A stretch of 33,598 bases of DNA, taken from an uncultured Pirellulaceae bacterium (lineage in GTDB: Bacteria; Planctomycetota; Planctomycetia; Pirellulales; Pirellulaceae). This document shows positions 25,429-33,598 of the stretch, piece by piece. The notes beneath the pieces are model-generated. The model worked only from the letters and a program-made list of their open reading frames with translations. It was not told the origin of the DNA and ran no database searches. The stretch lies in NCBI GenBank assembly GCA_937928215.1, contig CALFWL010000234.1:1-33598 (forward strand), read 5' to 3'. Numbering within the stretch: the stretch's first letter is position 1; each line of letters begins with the position of its first letter. Both the position numbers and the translations under genes were made by a program.

Positions 25429-26331
25429 TCAGCCTTCAAGTGCCTCAACGCCACCGATGACTTCCATGATCTCGCCAGTAATCTGCGATTGGCGAGCACG
25501 GTTGTAGGTGCGAGAAAGGTCTTTAATCATGTCGTTGGCTGCTTCCGTCGCACTCTTCATCGCGATCATCCGAGCGACTTGCTCGCTGACGGCCGCATCC
25601 AAGAAGCACTTGAACAATTTGATGCGAAAGCTGGTCGGTACGACTTCTTCCAAAATGCTTTTGGCCGATGGTACGAATTCGTAAAGCGATTCACCTGATT
25701 CTCTGGCGGCGACCGCGCTAGGATCAACTGGCGTGTCCGCTCCCTCGATCGAGCCCAGTGGCAACAGAGTTTCGGTAACGATCTCTTGTCGAGCGACCGT
25801 GTGGAACTTGGTGTACGTCACATCCAGTCGATGCAGCTTGCCAGCTTCGTAGGCGGCCAAGTACCGATTGGCGATCTTTTCGACTTCGGCGTATTGAGGC
25901 TGATCGTCGAACTGAGTGAACGTCTCGTTGGCTTCGATATCACGGAACTTGAAGCCGTTGATGCCACGTTTGCCGCTGACTTCCAGTTGCAAGTTTTCGA
26001 CGTCTGCCAGCAACGCCGTTCGCGTCTTCACACCCATCCGCAACGCATTGCCGTTGTAGCCGCCGCAAAGACCTCGATTGCCGGTCAGGACCAGCAGGGT
26101 TGCTTCGGTCGTTTTGTCGGGGGCTTCCAGTAGCGGGTGTGATACTTCCAAACCGGCACGAGCCAGATCTGAAACGACGCCGGTAATGCGGCGAGTGTAA
26201 TCGCTGGCTGCGGTCGCTCGATCCATCGCCTTCTTGAATCGCGCAGTCGCGATCAGTTCCATGGTTCGCGTAATCTTTTTGATATTGCGAATGGACTTGC
26301 GACGTTTATCGAGTGCTCTGGCGTTGGCCAT
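25429..26331 (-). CDS. atpG: F-type ATP synthase gamma subunit
   Basis: This encodes 300 residues, the rotating central stalk subunit. The N-terminal ALDKRRKSIRNIKKITRTME helix and the terminal MIKDLSRTYNRARQSQITGE helix, which form the coiled-coil shaft, are both intact. The central Rossmann-like part has LLVLTGNRGLCGGYN. Its length is within the family range. It lies between atpA and atpD as in most operons, but both of its spacers contain heptamer repeats. Confidence 0.97.
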   Translation of the reverse strand: MANARALDKRRKSIRNIKKITRTMELIATARFKKAMDRATAASDYTRRITGVVSDLARAGLEVSHPLLEAPDKTTEATLLVLTGNRGLCGGYNGNALRMGVKTRTALLADVENLQLEVSGKRGINGFKFRDIEANETFTQFDDQPQYAEVEKIANRYLAAYEAGKLHRLDVTYTKFHTVARQEIVTETLLPLGSIEGADTPVDPSAVAARESGESLYEFVPSAKSILEEVVPTSFRIKLFKCFLDAAVSEQVARMIAMKSATEAANDMIKDLSRTYNRARQSQITGEIMEVIGGVEALEG

Positions 26332-26340
26332 TTTTCAAAT

Positions 26341-26368
26341 TCGGAGGTCGGAATTCGGAGTGCGGAAT
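26341..26368. repeat. Heptamer tandem repeat between atpA and atpG
   Basis: Four contiguous 7-base units (TCGGAGG, TCGGAAT, TCGGAGT, GCGGAAT) lie at 26341-26368, starting 9 bases upstream of the atpG ATG. The TCGGAAT heptad is the same as that of the array at 25392, but in the opposite orientation. Confidence 0.85.
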
Positions 26369-26396
26369 AGACCGCGTTAATTTCGGACGACTGAGG

Positions 26397-27971
<1,575 letters not shown>

Positions 27972-28058
27972 CTATGTTTTGTTCGAACAGGCGAGTGTTT
28001 GCATCGCCATGATTTGTGTTGGTTCAACGATTTTGTTGCATCGTTCAGCTCAAGTCGT

Positions 28059-28679
28059 TCAGCCGGATGCAAACTGTTCTAGTTTTTCGCGAATGATCTC
28101 ACCCGCTCGTTTGGTGGCTCGGGCCTTGACTTGGTTCAACTGGCTGACGACGCTGCCGTCGTACACTGTGTCGCCGACTCGCACGACCATTCCGCCAATG
28201 ATTTCCGAATCAACGACTCGTTCCAGCCGAACGGCTTTCCCGATCTGCTTTGAGATTCTCTGAGCGACTCGCTCGACCACTTCGTCCGTGACCGGATCAG
28301 CCGTCGTCAGCGTCCCAGAGATTCGTCCAGCCATTTCGTCGTTCAAGCGAGCCGCTGCGGCACTCATCGCGCCGAGGCAGTCAAGCCGACCTTTGGTGGC
28401 AGTCACTTTCAGAAAGTTCATGACGGTCTTGCTGACCTTGTTGCCAAACGCTTTCTCAAGCAAGTTGATTTTTGCGTCGGTTGCAACGCGAGGTGATTCC
28501 AGCGCGGCTGCCATTTTTGGCAATTCGGAAACTACCTTTGCCACCGATTGCAATTCCTCAACCAATTGATCGACTGAACCCGACTTCACGCCAGCACCGA
28601 GAAGCGCTTTGGCGTAAACGTCGCCAAGCTGCTGCTGGTCGGTGTCGAAAACCGTTGGCTGCTTTGAAGAGTCAGTCAT
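28059..28679 (-). CDS. atpH: F-type ATP synthase delta subunit
   Basis: This encodes 206 residues from the ATG at 28679; a TTG one codon earlier is the only nearby alternative. It joins F1 to the peripheral stalk b subunits. The N-terminal helical bundle has DVYAKALLGAGVKSGSVDQL, and the C-terminal part has the family signature ADPVTDEVVERVAQRISKQIG, then VDSEIIGGMVVRVGDTVYDG. Length is slightly above the usual 180 because of a polar leader. It is followed by a 135-bp spacer before atpA, in which I see nothing notable. Confidence 0.95.
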   Translation of the reverse strand: MTDSSKQPTVFDTDQQQLGDVYAKALLGAGVKSGSVDQLVEELQSVAKVVSELPKMAAALESPRVATDAKINLLEKAFGNKVSKTVMNFLKVTATKGRLDCLGAMSAAAARLNDEMAGRISGTLTTADPVTDEVVERVAQRISKQIGKAVRLERVVDSEIIGGMVVRVGDTVYDGSVVSQLNQVKARATKRAGEIIREKLEQFASG

Positions 28680-28721
28680 CAAATCTTACTGAAACGGAGG
28701 AAATGAGTTCGAAAGGGTGAA

Positions 28722-29282
28722 TCAAGCACCGGAGCCAGAGAACCGATCAACGGCTTTGTCAATCAAAGACGAATGATCGCTCTTGTCCAATGTTCGTCCG
28801 ACAATGTTGCCAGCCAGCGAAACGGCCGTGTTCACCGACGACTCTGCCAATTCACGCACGGCGGCGGCCTTGGCGGCTTCGATGTCTGCCAGAGCACGTT
28901 CTTTGGTCCGCTGAGCTTCCTCGGCGGCCTCGGCCATGATCTTCTCTTTAGCAGCCGTCGCATCGCTACGAGCCTCGGCCACGATGGCAGTTGCCTCGTC
29001 GCTGGCCGCAGCCAGCTTGGCCTCGTACTGAGCAAGATTGTCTTGAGCCTTTTGATTCGCGGCTTCCGCTTCATCAATGTTTTTGGCAATCCCAAGCTCA
29101 CGCTCGTCCAAGCCATCCATGATCGGCTTCCAAGCAAACTTCGTCAGAATGGCAAGCAATCCGAGGAAGATAATCAAAGACCAAAGTCCAAGGTCAACCG
29201 GAAACTCCAAGGGATTCGCGTCGCCGACCAATACGGGCAACGAACCACTTGCGAACAAGCAACTTGTTTGACTGAATAACAT
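28722..29282 (-). CDS. atpF: F-type ATP synthase b subunit
   Basis: This encodes 186 residues from the ATG at 29282, chosen because GGAG lies 7 bases upstream; the frame is open to 29333 but that extension has no support. It forms the peripheral stalk. A 29-residue leader precedes one membrane helix (about 31-48, LGLWSLIIFLGLLAILTKFA) and the conserved WKPIMDGLDER turn. The rest is a long alanine- and glutamate-rich coiled coil to the end, ending in a VDRFSGSGA tail. Only one b-type gene is present, so b is probably a homodimer. Confidence 0.95.
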   Translation of the reverse strand: MLFSQTSCLFASGSLPVLVGDANPLEFPVDLGLWSLIIFLGLLAILTKFAWKPIMDGLDERELGIAKNIDEAEAANQKAQDNLAQYEAKLAAASDEATAIVAEARSDATAAKEKIMAEAAEEAQRTKERALADIEAAKAAAVRELAESSVNTAVSLAGNIVGRTLDKSDHSSLIDKAVDRFSGSGA

Positions 29283-29409
29283 GCTAATACTCCGAAGCTC
29301 CCTGAGCCCATGCGGTTGCGGTTTCGAAAACACGGTTCACCGACGATCGAAATCTCGACCGACAGACCAAACGGGCTGACAAAAATCGCTGCAAGATCAA
29401 GATAACTGT

Positions 29410-29721
29410 TTAGCCGACCACGAATGGCAGGATCAACGCGAAGAAGGTCGCACCCTCAATCAGAGCAGCAGCGATGATCATCGCGGTCTGAATCTGACCA
29501 GCCATTTCAGGCTGACGAGCGATCGCTTCACATGCCGAACCGCCAATGCGTCCGATACCCAAACCAGCACCCAAAATGGCAAGCCCGGCACCGATGACGG
29601 AAACGCTTGGGAAGCTGGCCGCTTCGGCAACCTGCACAGCTTCAGGAACTTCCTGGCCGAAAACAGGTGTCGCCGACAGGCACAAAGCGAACACAGCAAC
29701 AATCGTAAACAACCTGAACAT
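29410..29721 (-). CDS. atpE: F-type ATP synthase c subunit with signal-like leader
   Basis: This encodes 103 residues from the ATG at 29721, which has GGAG 9 bases upstream; a TTG at 29736 lies ahead of that site and is unlikely. Residues 1-22 look like a signal peptide (FRLFTIVAVFALCLSATPVFG), followed by a polar stretch to about residue 38. The mature hairpin begins at VIGAGLAILGAGLGIG, has the polar loop ARQPE (68-72) and the second helix with carboxylate Glu89 in LIEGATFFAL. The residues after Glu89 (Gly-Ala) do not match the sodium-type Ser/Thr-containing site, so proton coupling is more likely. Confidence 0.95.
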   Translation of the reverse strand: MFRLFTIVAVFALCLSATPVFGQEVPEAVQVAEAASFPSVSVIGAGLAILGAGLGIGRIGGSACEAIARQPEMAGQIQTAMIIAAALIEGATFFALILPFVVG

Positions 29722-29816
29722 CAAAACGGTCTCCAAAAAATCTAGCGTTAAATGTAACGAGTTTTATCTCAATGATTCGTCAACAACTGAGCGAATCGAT
29801 TTCATATCAGTAGTAG

Positions 29817-30917
29817 TTAGTGAGCGTGCTGGGCCGAACCGATAAACAGCGACGCCAAAAAGGTAAATACGTAAGCCTGTAGAAATGCGACGAACAGTTC
29901 AAGCATGCTCAACGCGATTGAGGCCAAGACCACAATCGGAGCGACACCCCACGACATCGCCGAAACCGAAACCACACCGATGAATGCAATGAAGATCGCA
30001 AGCACCAAGTGCCCGGCCAGCATGTTCGCAAACAAACGAATCGCCAACACAGCGTGCTTGACCAGCAAGCCAAACATTTCAATCGCCCAAATCGCCGGTA
30101 CCAGAACGGCAGACAACGCAGGCGGCAAATCCATGGACGGAACTTGAGCTTTCAAAAACCCCGCGACGCCCATCTTCTTGATCCCGGACCCTACCGTGAC
30201 CGCAAAGGTTGCCAAAGCAAGTCCTGCTGTCACGGCCAGCGAACCGGTCGCCGAACCCAGAAACGGAATCATGCCAAACAAGTTCAATGTCAGGATAAAG
30301 AAAAACAGAGTCAGCAAGAATGGAAGGAAGCGTTTCGCATCTTTTTTGCCCATCGCTGGAATCGCAACTTCATCTCGGATGAAGCAGACAAACGCTTCCA
30401 ACAGATTCCACGCTCGGCCGCGTGGCTTTCCGCCGCTTTTGATTTTTCTGGCCAACCAGCCAAATACAAGCGTCAGCAAAACTGCAGCAACAAGAATCAG
30501 CAACATGAACTTGCTCATCTTGCCGTAGCCATCTGGCAGCAGTGTCAGGTTGGGAACCAGCACACCGCTGTGCTCGTGCCCTTTGTACTCGCACTTGTAT
30601 CCCAAGAACTTAGGCAGCTCGATGTAGTCGGCGTCCTGAACGTGACCGAACAAGTGGCTGTCGTTCAGAAAGTGATCTTTTGAATCGGCCATCGTGAGTT
30701 CGCCCGCATGAGCGTGATCATGCGAATGCCCTTCGTGATCGCCTTCGGTATGCGAGTGATCATGGCCGTGGTCATCATGCGCATGATCGCTGTCATGTTC
30801 AGCGTGTTCATGGCCATGGGCCTCGTGAGCATCCGAGTCGGCTTCCGCCTGAGCCGTTTGCGATTCAGCTTCTTTGGCTTTTGATTTGTCTTCAAACCGT
30901 GGCACGGCGGTTCTCAT
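29817..30917 (-). CDS. atpB: F-type ATP synthase a subunit with His-rich N-terminal extension
   Basis: This encodes 366 residues if read from the ATG at 30917; an in-frame ATG at 30692 (residue 76) is the main alternative, and neither has a clear Shine-Dalgarno. The membrane part has the expected helices, and the essential Arg294 is in AIRLFANMLAGHL. The MLELFVAFLQAYVFTFL helix closes the protein. Residues 31-70 hold 16 histidines among Asp, Glu, Ser and Ala (HGHDHSH and HSHDHAH patterns), a kind of segment otherwise common in zinc and nickel carriers. It is followed by the polar SKDHFLNDSHLFGH region. If the first ATG is used, this would be an unusual extension of subunit a. Confidence 0.93.
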   Translation of the reverse strand: MRTAVPRFEDKSKAKEAESQTAQAEADSDAHEAHGHEHAEHDSDHAHDDHGHDHSHTEGDHEGHSHDHAHAGELTMADSKDHFLNDSHLFGHVQDADYIELPKFLGYKCEYKGHEHSGVLVPNLTLLPDGYGKMSKFMLLILVAAVLLTLVFGWLARKIKSGGKPRGRAWNLLEAFVCFIRDEVAIPAMGKKDAKRFLPFLLTLFFFILTLNLFGMIPFLGSATGSLAVTAGLALATFAVTVGSGIKKMGVAGFLKAQVPSMDLPPALSAVLVPAIWAIEMFGLLVKHAVLAIRLFANMLAGHLVLAIFIAFIGVVSVSAMSWGVAPIVVLASIALSMLELFVAFLQAYVFTFLASLFIGSAQHAH

Positions 30918-30962
30918 TCGTGTGGTAAAAACAGGTGGGTGCGAATTAGTGATTTCCGAAGA

Positions 30963-31406
30963 TCACTGACGCTGTATCGGTCGCTGCTTCAGTGGCAGGG
31001 TACCCAAAATCATACCGCCAAAATGTCCCACTGCGTAGAACACGATGGCCGCCAGAATCGGCTCAACTTTTGAATCGCATACAGAATACTTCCAGATCAC
31101 CGCGACGACGAGGAGCGGAATGCTTGTGCGACAAAATGTCGCCAGCCCCAGGCGTAGAAATGTATGGTCTGCGCCGCTTGGCAGTTCCGTGAAAATCACT
31201 CCCAGCAGCATGGCAAACGAAATAGTGATGAAGATTGGAACGATTTCAATCAGCGGGACTTCGGCGAAGTAAACTTCCAAAAATTTCAACGCAACGATCA
31301 AAGCCAAAGCGATTCCCTCAGCCAGCATCAACGCCAGAACTCGAAAGTACAATCCAGATCGCCCAGGACGTTGAAGCATCGATCGGCGCGAAGATGGGTC
31401 GGGCAT
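30963..31406 (-). CDS. AtpI-like membrane protein of the ATP synthase operon
   Basis: This encodes 147 residues with four hydrophobic segments (about 23-45, 51-74, 85-106 and 115-135) and a basic C-terminus. A gene of this position, size and topology between atpZ-like and atpB genes is normally AtpI, a membrane assembly factor for the c-ring. The primary sequence is not strongly distinctive (ELPSGADHTFLRLGLATFCRTS is its most polar part), so the call relies mainly on context. It starts 58 bases after the upstream gene and ends 45 bases before atpB. Confidence 0.65.
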   Translation of the reverse strand: MPDPSSRRSMLQRPGRSGLYFRVLALMLAEGIALALIVALKFLEVYFAEVPLIEIVPIFITISFAMLLGVIFTELPSGADHTFLRLGLATFCRTSIPLLVVAVIWKYSVCDSKVEPILAAIVFYAVGHFGGMILGTLPLKQRPIQRQ

Positions 31407-31416
31407 GAGCGGTTAA

Positions 31417-31452
31417 AATCAGCGAGATGGAAATAATCAGCGAGATGGAAAT
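31417..31452. repeat. 18-bp perfect tandem duplication
   Basis: AATCAGCGAGATGGAAAT occurs twice with no gap (31417-31434, 31435-31452). It fills most of the spacer between the atpZ-like stop and the atpI-like start, so the second gene's leader is made mostly of this repeat and no Shine-Dalgarno is visible there. Confidence 0.9.
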
Positions 31453-31464
31453 CACGATCGCCAG

Positions 31465-31734
31465 TTAGTCATTCTTCGTTTGTAATGATGACACGAGTTT
31501 CATCAATTGCATGCCCGCGACAAACATCCCCAATGCCATTCCAGTCAACAGGCAGACAAATCGACTGCCCAGCCATTGGTCGCAATAAAACCCGCCCAGA
31601 ATCGGGATCACGAACGAAAGACTGATCGAAGTGATCCTGTGAGCCATCTCGATCGCTTTCGCGGTCGAGGATCTTCCGCTGCGATCATTCTCTTCTTCGC
31701 TCGGTCTTTCCGGTGGTTCGGGTGAGCGATGCAT
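31465..31734 (-). CDS. atpZ: AtpZ/AtpI-type small membrane protein
   Basis: This encodes 89 residues from the ATG at 31734; a TTG four codons upstream is possible. A polar leader rich in Pro, Glu and Ser (about 1-35) precedes two membrane segments (about 38-56 and 62-80) separated by a short GFYCDQWLGSR turn. This is the layout of AtpZ proteins, which start many ATP synthase operons and are linked to magnesium uptake or c-ring assembly. It is the first gene of the operon. Confidence 0.75.
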   Translation of the reverse strand: MHRSPEPPERPSEEENDRSGRSSTAKAIEMAHRITSISLSFVIPILGGFYCDQWLGSRFVCLLTGMALGMFVAGMQLMKLVSSLQTKND

Positions 31735-32307
31735 GTGACTGATCAAGTGAGCTTGAGGGGTGCGCCGGGGCGTACTCTAAACCAGTCATTGACCTCCAGC
31801 AAGTCTGCAAGGCCGGCGAAATCAATTTCGTTTGATTTGGACGTAAGTCGTTGATTTTAGGTGTCTTATGTCGTTTCTTTGCAGCCTGATCCCATCGCTT
31901 TATTTGCGTTTGAGCGGCTTTGTGACTACCCTAAGGTGGTGGTGCGTTCAGGGCGACAGGGTGAAGCTTGGCAACGTTCGAAGCGGTTATCGGTGCTCCA
32001 TGCGTCTTCGATGGCCTACGTCTTTGATGAATGCTAGGCAGGCATTTTTATAAGGATTCGGCAGATGCCTTGGCTTCATCTCACCTGCCGCGATTGCATC
32101 TGGTGTTTTTCCGAAAAGTGTTGGCGCGTCCACGCCTAGCGTTTTGCTTCAATTCATTCGTCGATCAGGAGATCGATGCCCTAACAATTTGAGCGGATCT
32201 GAATCGGATGTCTGGTCAGCTGGCTCGGTCGCATGACTTTGGTCGTCGGCCTCGACATCGCCGATACGTTTCTGGCAATCTGGAAACCGGTCGGCAGGAG
32301 GTTTCTC
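31735..32307. other. Divergent intergenic region ahead of the atp operon and the DUF4912 gene
   Basis: This 573-bp stretch has no convincing gene. A 61-codon frame at 31868-32053 has no ribosome-binding site or family features. It should hold the atp operon promoter; TTGCTG and TAGAGT spaced 17 bases on the minus strand near 31778-31806 are a weak candidate. An AATGC/GCATT hairpin followed by TTTTA near 32030-32050 is a weak terminator-like element on the plus strand. Confidence 0.4.
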
Positions 32308-33438
32308 TTGGTTACCGCATCAAATCTTCAGGCCCGCACATCACGCGAATTGGCTCAAATTGCAAAATCCGAAGGTGTTCGTGGTTGGCACTCGATGCGA
32401 AAGGCTGAACTGATTCAGGCGTTGCTTGAAACCTCGCGAGGCCAACTGCCTCAATCCACCAAGAACCGAAATTCAGCTGCGGCAGTTTCTTCTACTGGTA
32501 AGTCTTCTACCGGCAAATCGCGCAAAGCACAGGCGACCGGCTCCGTGGATTCGCGGATTGCCCGACAGATTAGGTCTGAACGAGAACGACAGGAGAAACT
32601 GAAAGATCTGTCGCTTTCGACCGCTGCCGACGCGAACTCGCACGTCATCAAACGAGATCGCATGGTTCTGATTGTCCGCGATGCGTGGTGGATCCAAGCG
32701 TACTGGGAAGTCACTCGCTCGTCCGTCCTGCGAGCACGCGTTGCTCTGGGGCGCCAGTGGCATTCGGCTCAGCCTGCCTTGCGTCTGTTTGAAGTCACCA
32801 GCGATGGAAACACGAATTCGGTTGAGCAACCGACGACCGACATCTCTGTCAGCGGGGACGCAAGAAATTGGTTCATCAACGTCCCGGATCGGACAAAAAC
32901 CTATCGCGCTGGCATTGGCTACCTGTTGAAAGATGGCCAGTTCCATCTGATCGCCAAAAGCAACGACGTGAATCTTCCCGCCCCGGGTTCGTGTGGCATC
33001 GGTGACAATTGGGCCGACATCTCCGTTGATGCCCATCAATATTTTGTTCTCAGTGGTGGGCAGGATTCGACCCGGCAGTCAGGCGATTTGCAATCGGTAA
33101 TCGAAGAACGTACCAAGCAACCGATCGAAGCCGCGTTCGCCGACCATGCTCATTCTGCAGATGCACTCCAAGCCCCGCTGAGCTGCAAAGTGGATGCCGA
33201 GATGCTGGTGTACGGTTCGACTTTGCCATCCGCTTCGGTCACGATTGGCGGTAGTCCCGCACGAGTTCAATCGGATGGTTCGTTCGCGATGCGAGTCAAT
33301 TTGCCCGATCGCCGTCAGGTTTTGCCGGTCGTGGTGACCAATTACGACGGAACTCAGCAGCAGACCACCGTGCTGGCAGTGGAGCGAAACACGAAAACGC
33401 TGGACCTGCTCCATCGTGATCCTGATTCGATGCAGTGA
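32308..33438 (+). CDS. DUF4912 protein with N-terminal Rho-N/SAP-like helix-turn domain
   Basis: This encodes 376 residues from a TTG at 32308, chosen because AGGAGG lies exactly 6 bases upstream and the protein then begins at its conserved part; an ATG at 32233 is less likely. Residues 5-42 resemble the Rho N-terminal/SAP fold (SRELAQIAKSEGVRGWHSM, then RKAELIQALL). A basic Ser/Lys-rich linker with a duplicated SSTGK follows. The DUF4912 domain (about 113-250) has RMVLIVRDAWWIQAYWEVT, ALRLFEVTSDG, and RTKTYRAGIGYLLKDGQFHLIAKSN. The C-terminal part has a VYGSTLPSASVTIGGSPARV beta segment, probably a small extra domain. DUF4912 proteins are often near glucan-branching genes, but their function is unsettled. 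Confidence 0.85.
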   Translation: MVTASNLQARTSRELAQIAKSEGVRGWHSMRKAELIQALLETSRGQLPQSTKNRNSAAAVSSTGKSSTGKSRKAQATGSVDSRIARQIRSERERQEKLKDLSLSTAADANSHVIKRDRMVLIVRDAWWIQAYWEVTRSSVLRARVALGRQWHSAQPALRLFEVTSDGNTNSVEQPTTDISVSGDARNWFINVPDRTKTYRAGIGYLLKDGQFHLIAKSNDVNLPAPGSCGIGDNWADISVDAHQYFVLSGGQDSTRQSGDLQSVIEERTKQPIEAAFADHAHSADALQAPLSCKVDAEMLVYGSTLPSASVTIGGSPARVQSDGSFAMRVNLPDRRQVLPVVVTNYDGTQQQTTVLAVERNTKTLDLLHRDPDSMQ

Positions 33439-33467
33439 CTTCATTCTGGGGAGCTTTGCCGGTCCAA

Positions 33468-33598
33468 TTATCCGCCCGAACGGTCGCGGAATTTGATTTT
33501 CTCGATCAGCTTCTTCACGCTGCCGTCGGGTAACTTGCGGCCTGATACCGCTTCGATCGCTTTGACGGTGTAAAGATATTTCACGCCGTACGCGATAT
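33468..33598 (-). CDS. C-terminal end of an unidentified protein
   Basis: A minus-strand frame is open from the window edge to a TAA at 33470-33468 and gives 42 residues. It is a basic, alpha-helical segment with KYLYTVKAIEAVSGRKLPDG, then SVKKLIEKIKFRDRSGG to the end. Codon choice looks like the neighbours. The fragment is too short for identification. It converges on the DUF4912 gene with a 29-base gap. Confidence 0.55.
   Translation of the reverse strand, partial: IAYGVKYLYTVKAIEAVSGRKLPDGSVKKLIEKIKFRDRSGG

Noticed and set aside
30009-30683. 224-codon plus-strand frame
   Set aside because: Antisense to atpB and rich in Gln and Arg, as expected from an antisense reading of membrane helices.
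31868-32053. 61-codon plus-strand frame in the atp upstream region
   Set aside because: No Shine-Dalgarno, no family pattern, and composition rich in Arg, Trp and Cys unlike the real genes here.
32233-32307. ATG start for the DUF4912 gene
   Set aside because: The TTG at 32308 has an AGGAGG at ideal distance and starts the conserved domain directly.

Overview
The window reads as a chromosomal segment of a planctomycete, most likely from the Pirellulales (Rhodopirellula-like). This rests on several family types typical of that group: a prepilin-like protein with an H-X9-DG box, a PEP-CTERM protein, a DUF1080 sugar hydrolase, DUF1570, DUF3500 and DUF4912 proteins, and a very large multiheme cytochrome. 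I saw no rRNA, tRNA, CRISPR array, transposase or phage gene.

Layout, left to right. Positions 1-1433: the end of an endonuclease/exonuclease/phosphatase protein, then a secreted DUF3500 protein. 1718-4322 (minus): egtD followed by egtB, a two-gene ergothioneine-type cluster whose spacer holds a 37-bp tandem repeat. 4399-7455 (minus): a hexaheme cytochrome with a P460-like N-terminus. 7666-9373 (plus): a Popeye-like membrane protein with a cyclic-nucleotide-binding fold, then NAD kinase. 9435-10862 (minus): the GTPase YlqF/RbgA, a 59-residue coiled-coil ORF and a VF530-family protein. 11017-12015 (plus): an unrecognised exported protein.

12299-17919 (plus) is a tightly coupled five-gene operon: exported DUF1080 hydrolase, TIM-barrel isomerase/epimerase, nucleoside/sugar-type MFS transporter, Gfo/Idh/MocA oxidoreductase and an ABC permease. 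Every junction has overlapping stop and start codons. It fits a 3-keto-sugar catabolic unit, but the permease has no ATPase or binding protein beside it. A DUF1570 metalloprotease-like protein, tryptophan 2,3-dioxygenase, a cysteine-rich lipoprotein-like protein, a prepilin-like protein and a PEP-CTERM protein follow (17997-22963).

23105-31734 (minus) is a complete F-type ATP synthase operon in the order atpZ-atpI-atpB-E-F-H-A-G-D-C, followed 2 nt later by a GNAT acetyltransferase. A strong hairpin overlaps the GNAT stop codon and looks like the operon terminator. Unusual points are a histidine-rich N-terminal extension on subunit a, a signal-peptide-like leader on subunit c, an epsilon subunit without its C-terminal helical domain, and heptamer repeats flanking atpG. 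The window closes with a DUF4912 protein (plus) and the C-terminus of an unidentified protein (minus).

Most genes here are housekeeping or standard planctomycete accessory genes. The best candidates for something under-described are the five-gene sugar operon with its orphan permease, the P460-like hexaheme cytochrome, the bacterial Popeye-like protein, the His-rich ATP synthase a subunit and the families of short intergenic tandem repeats.
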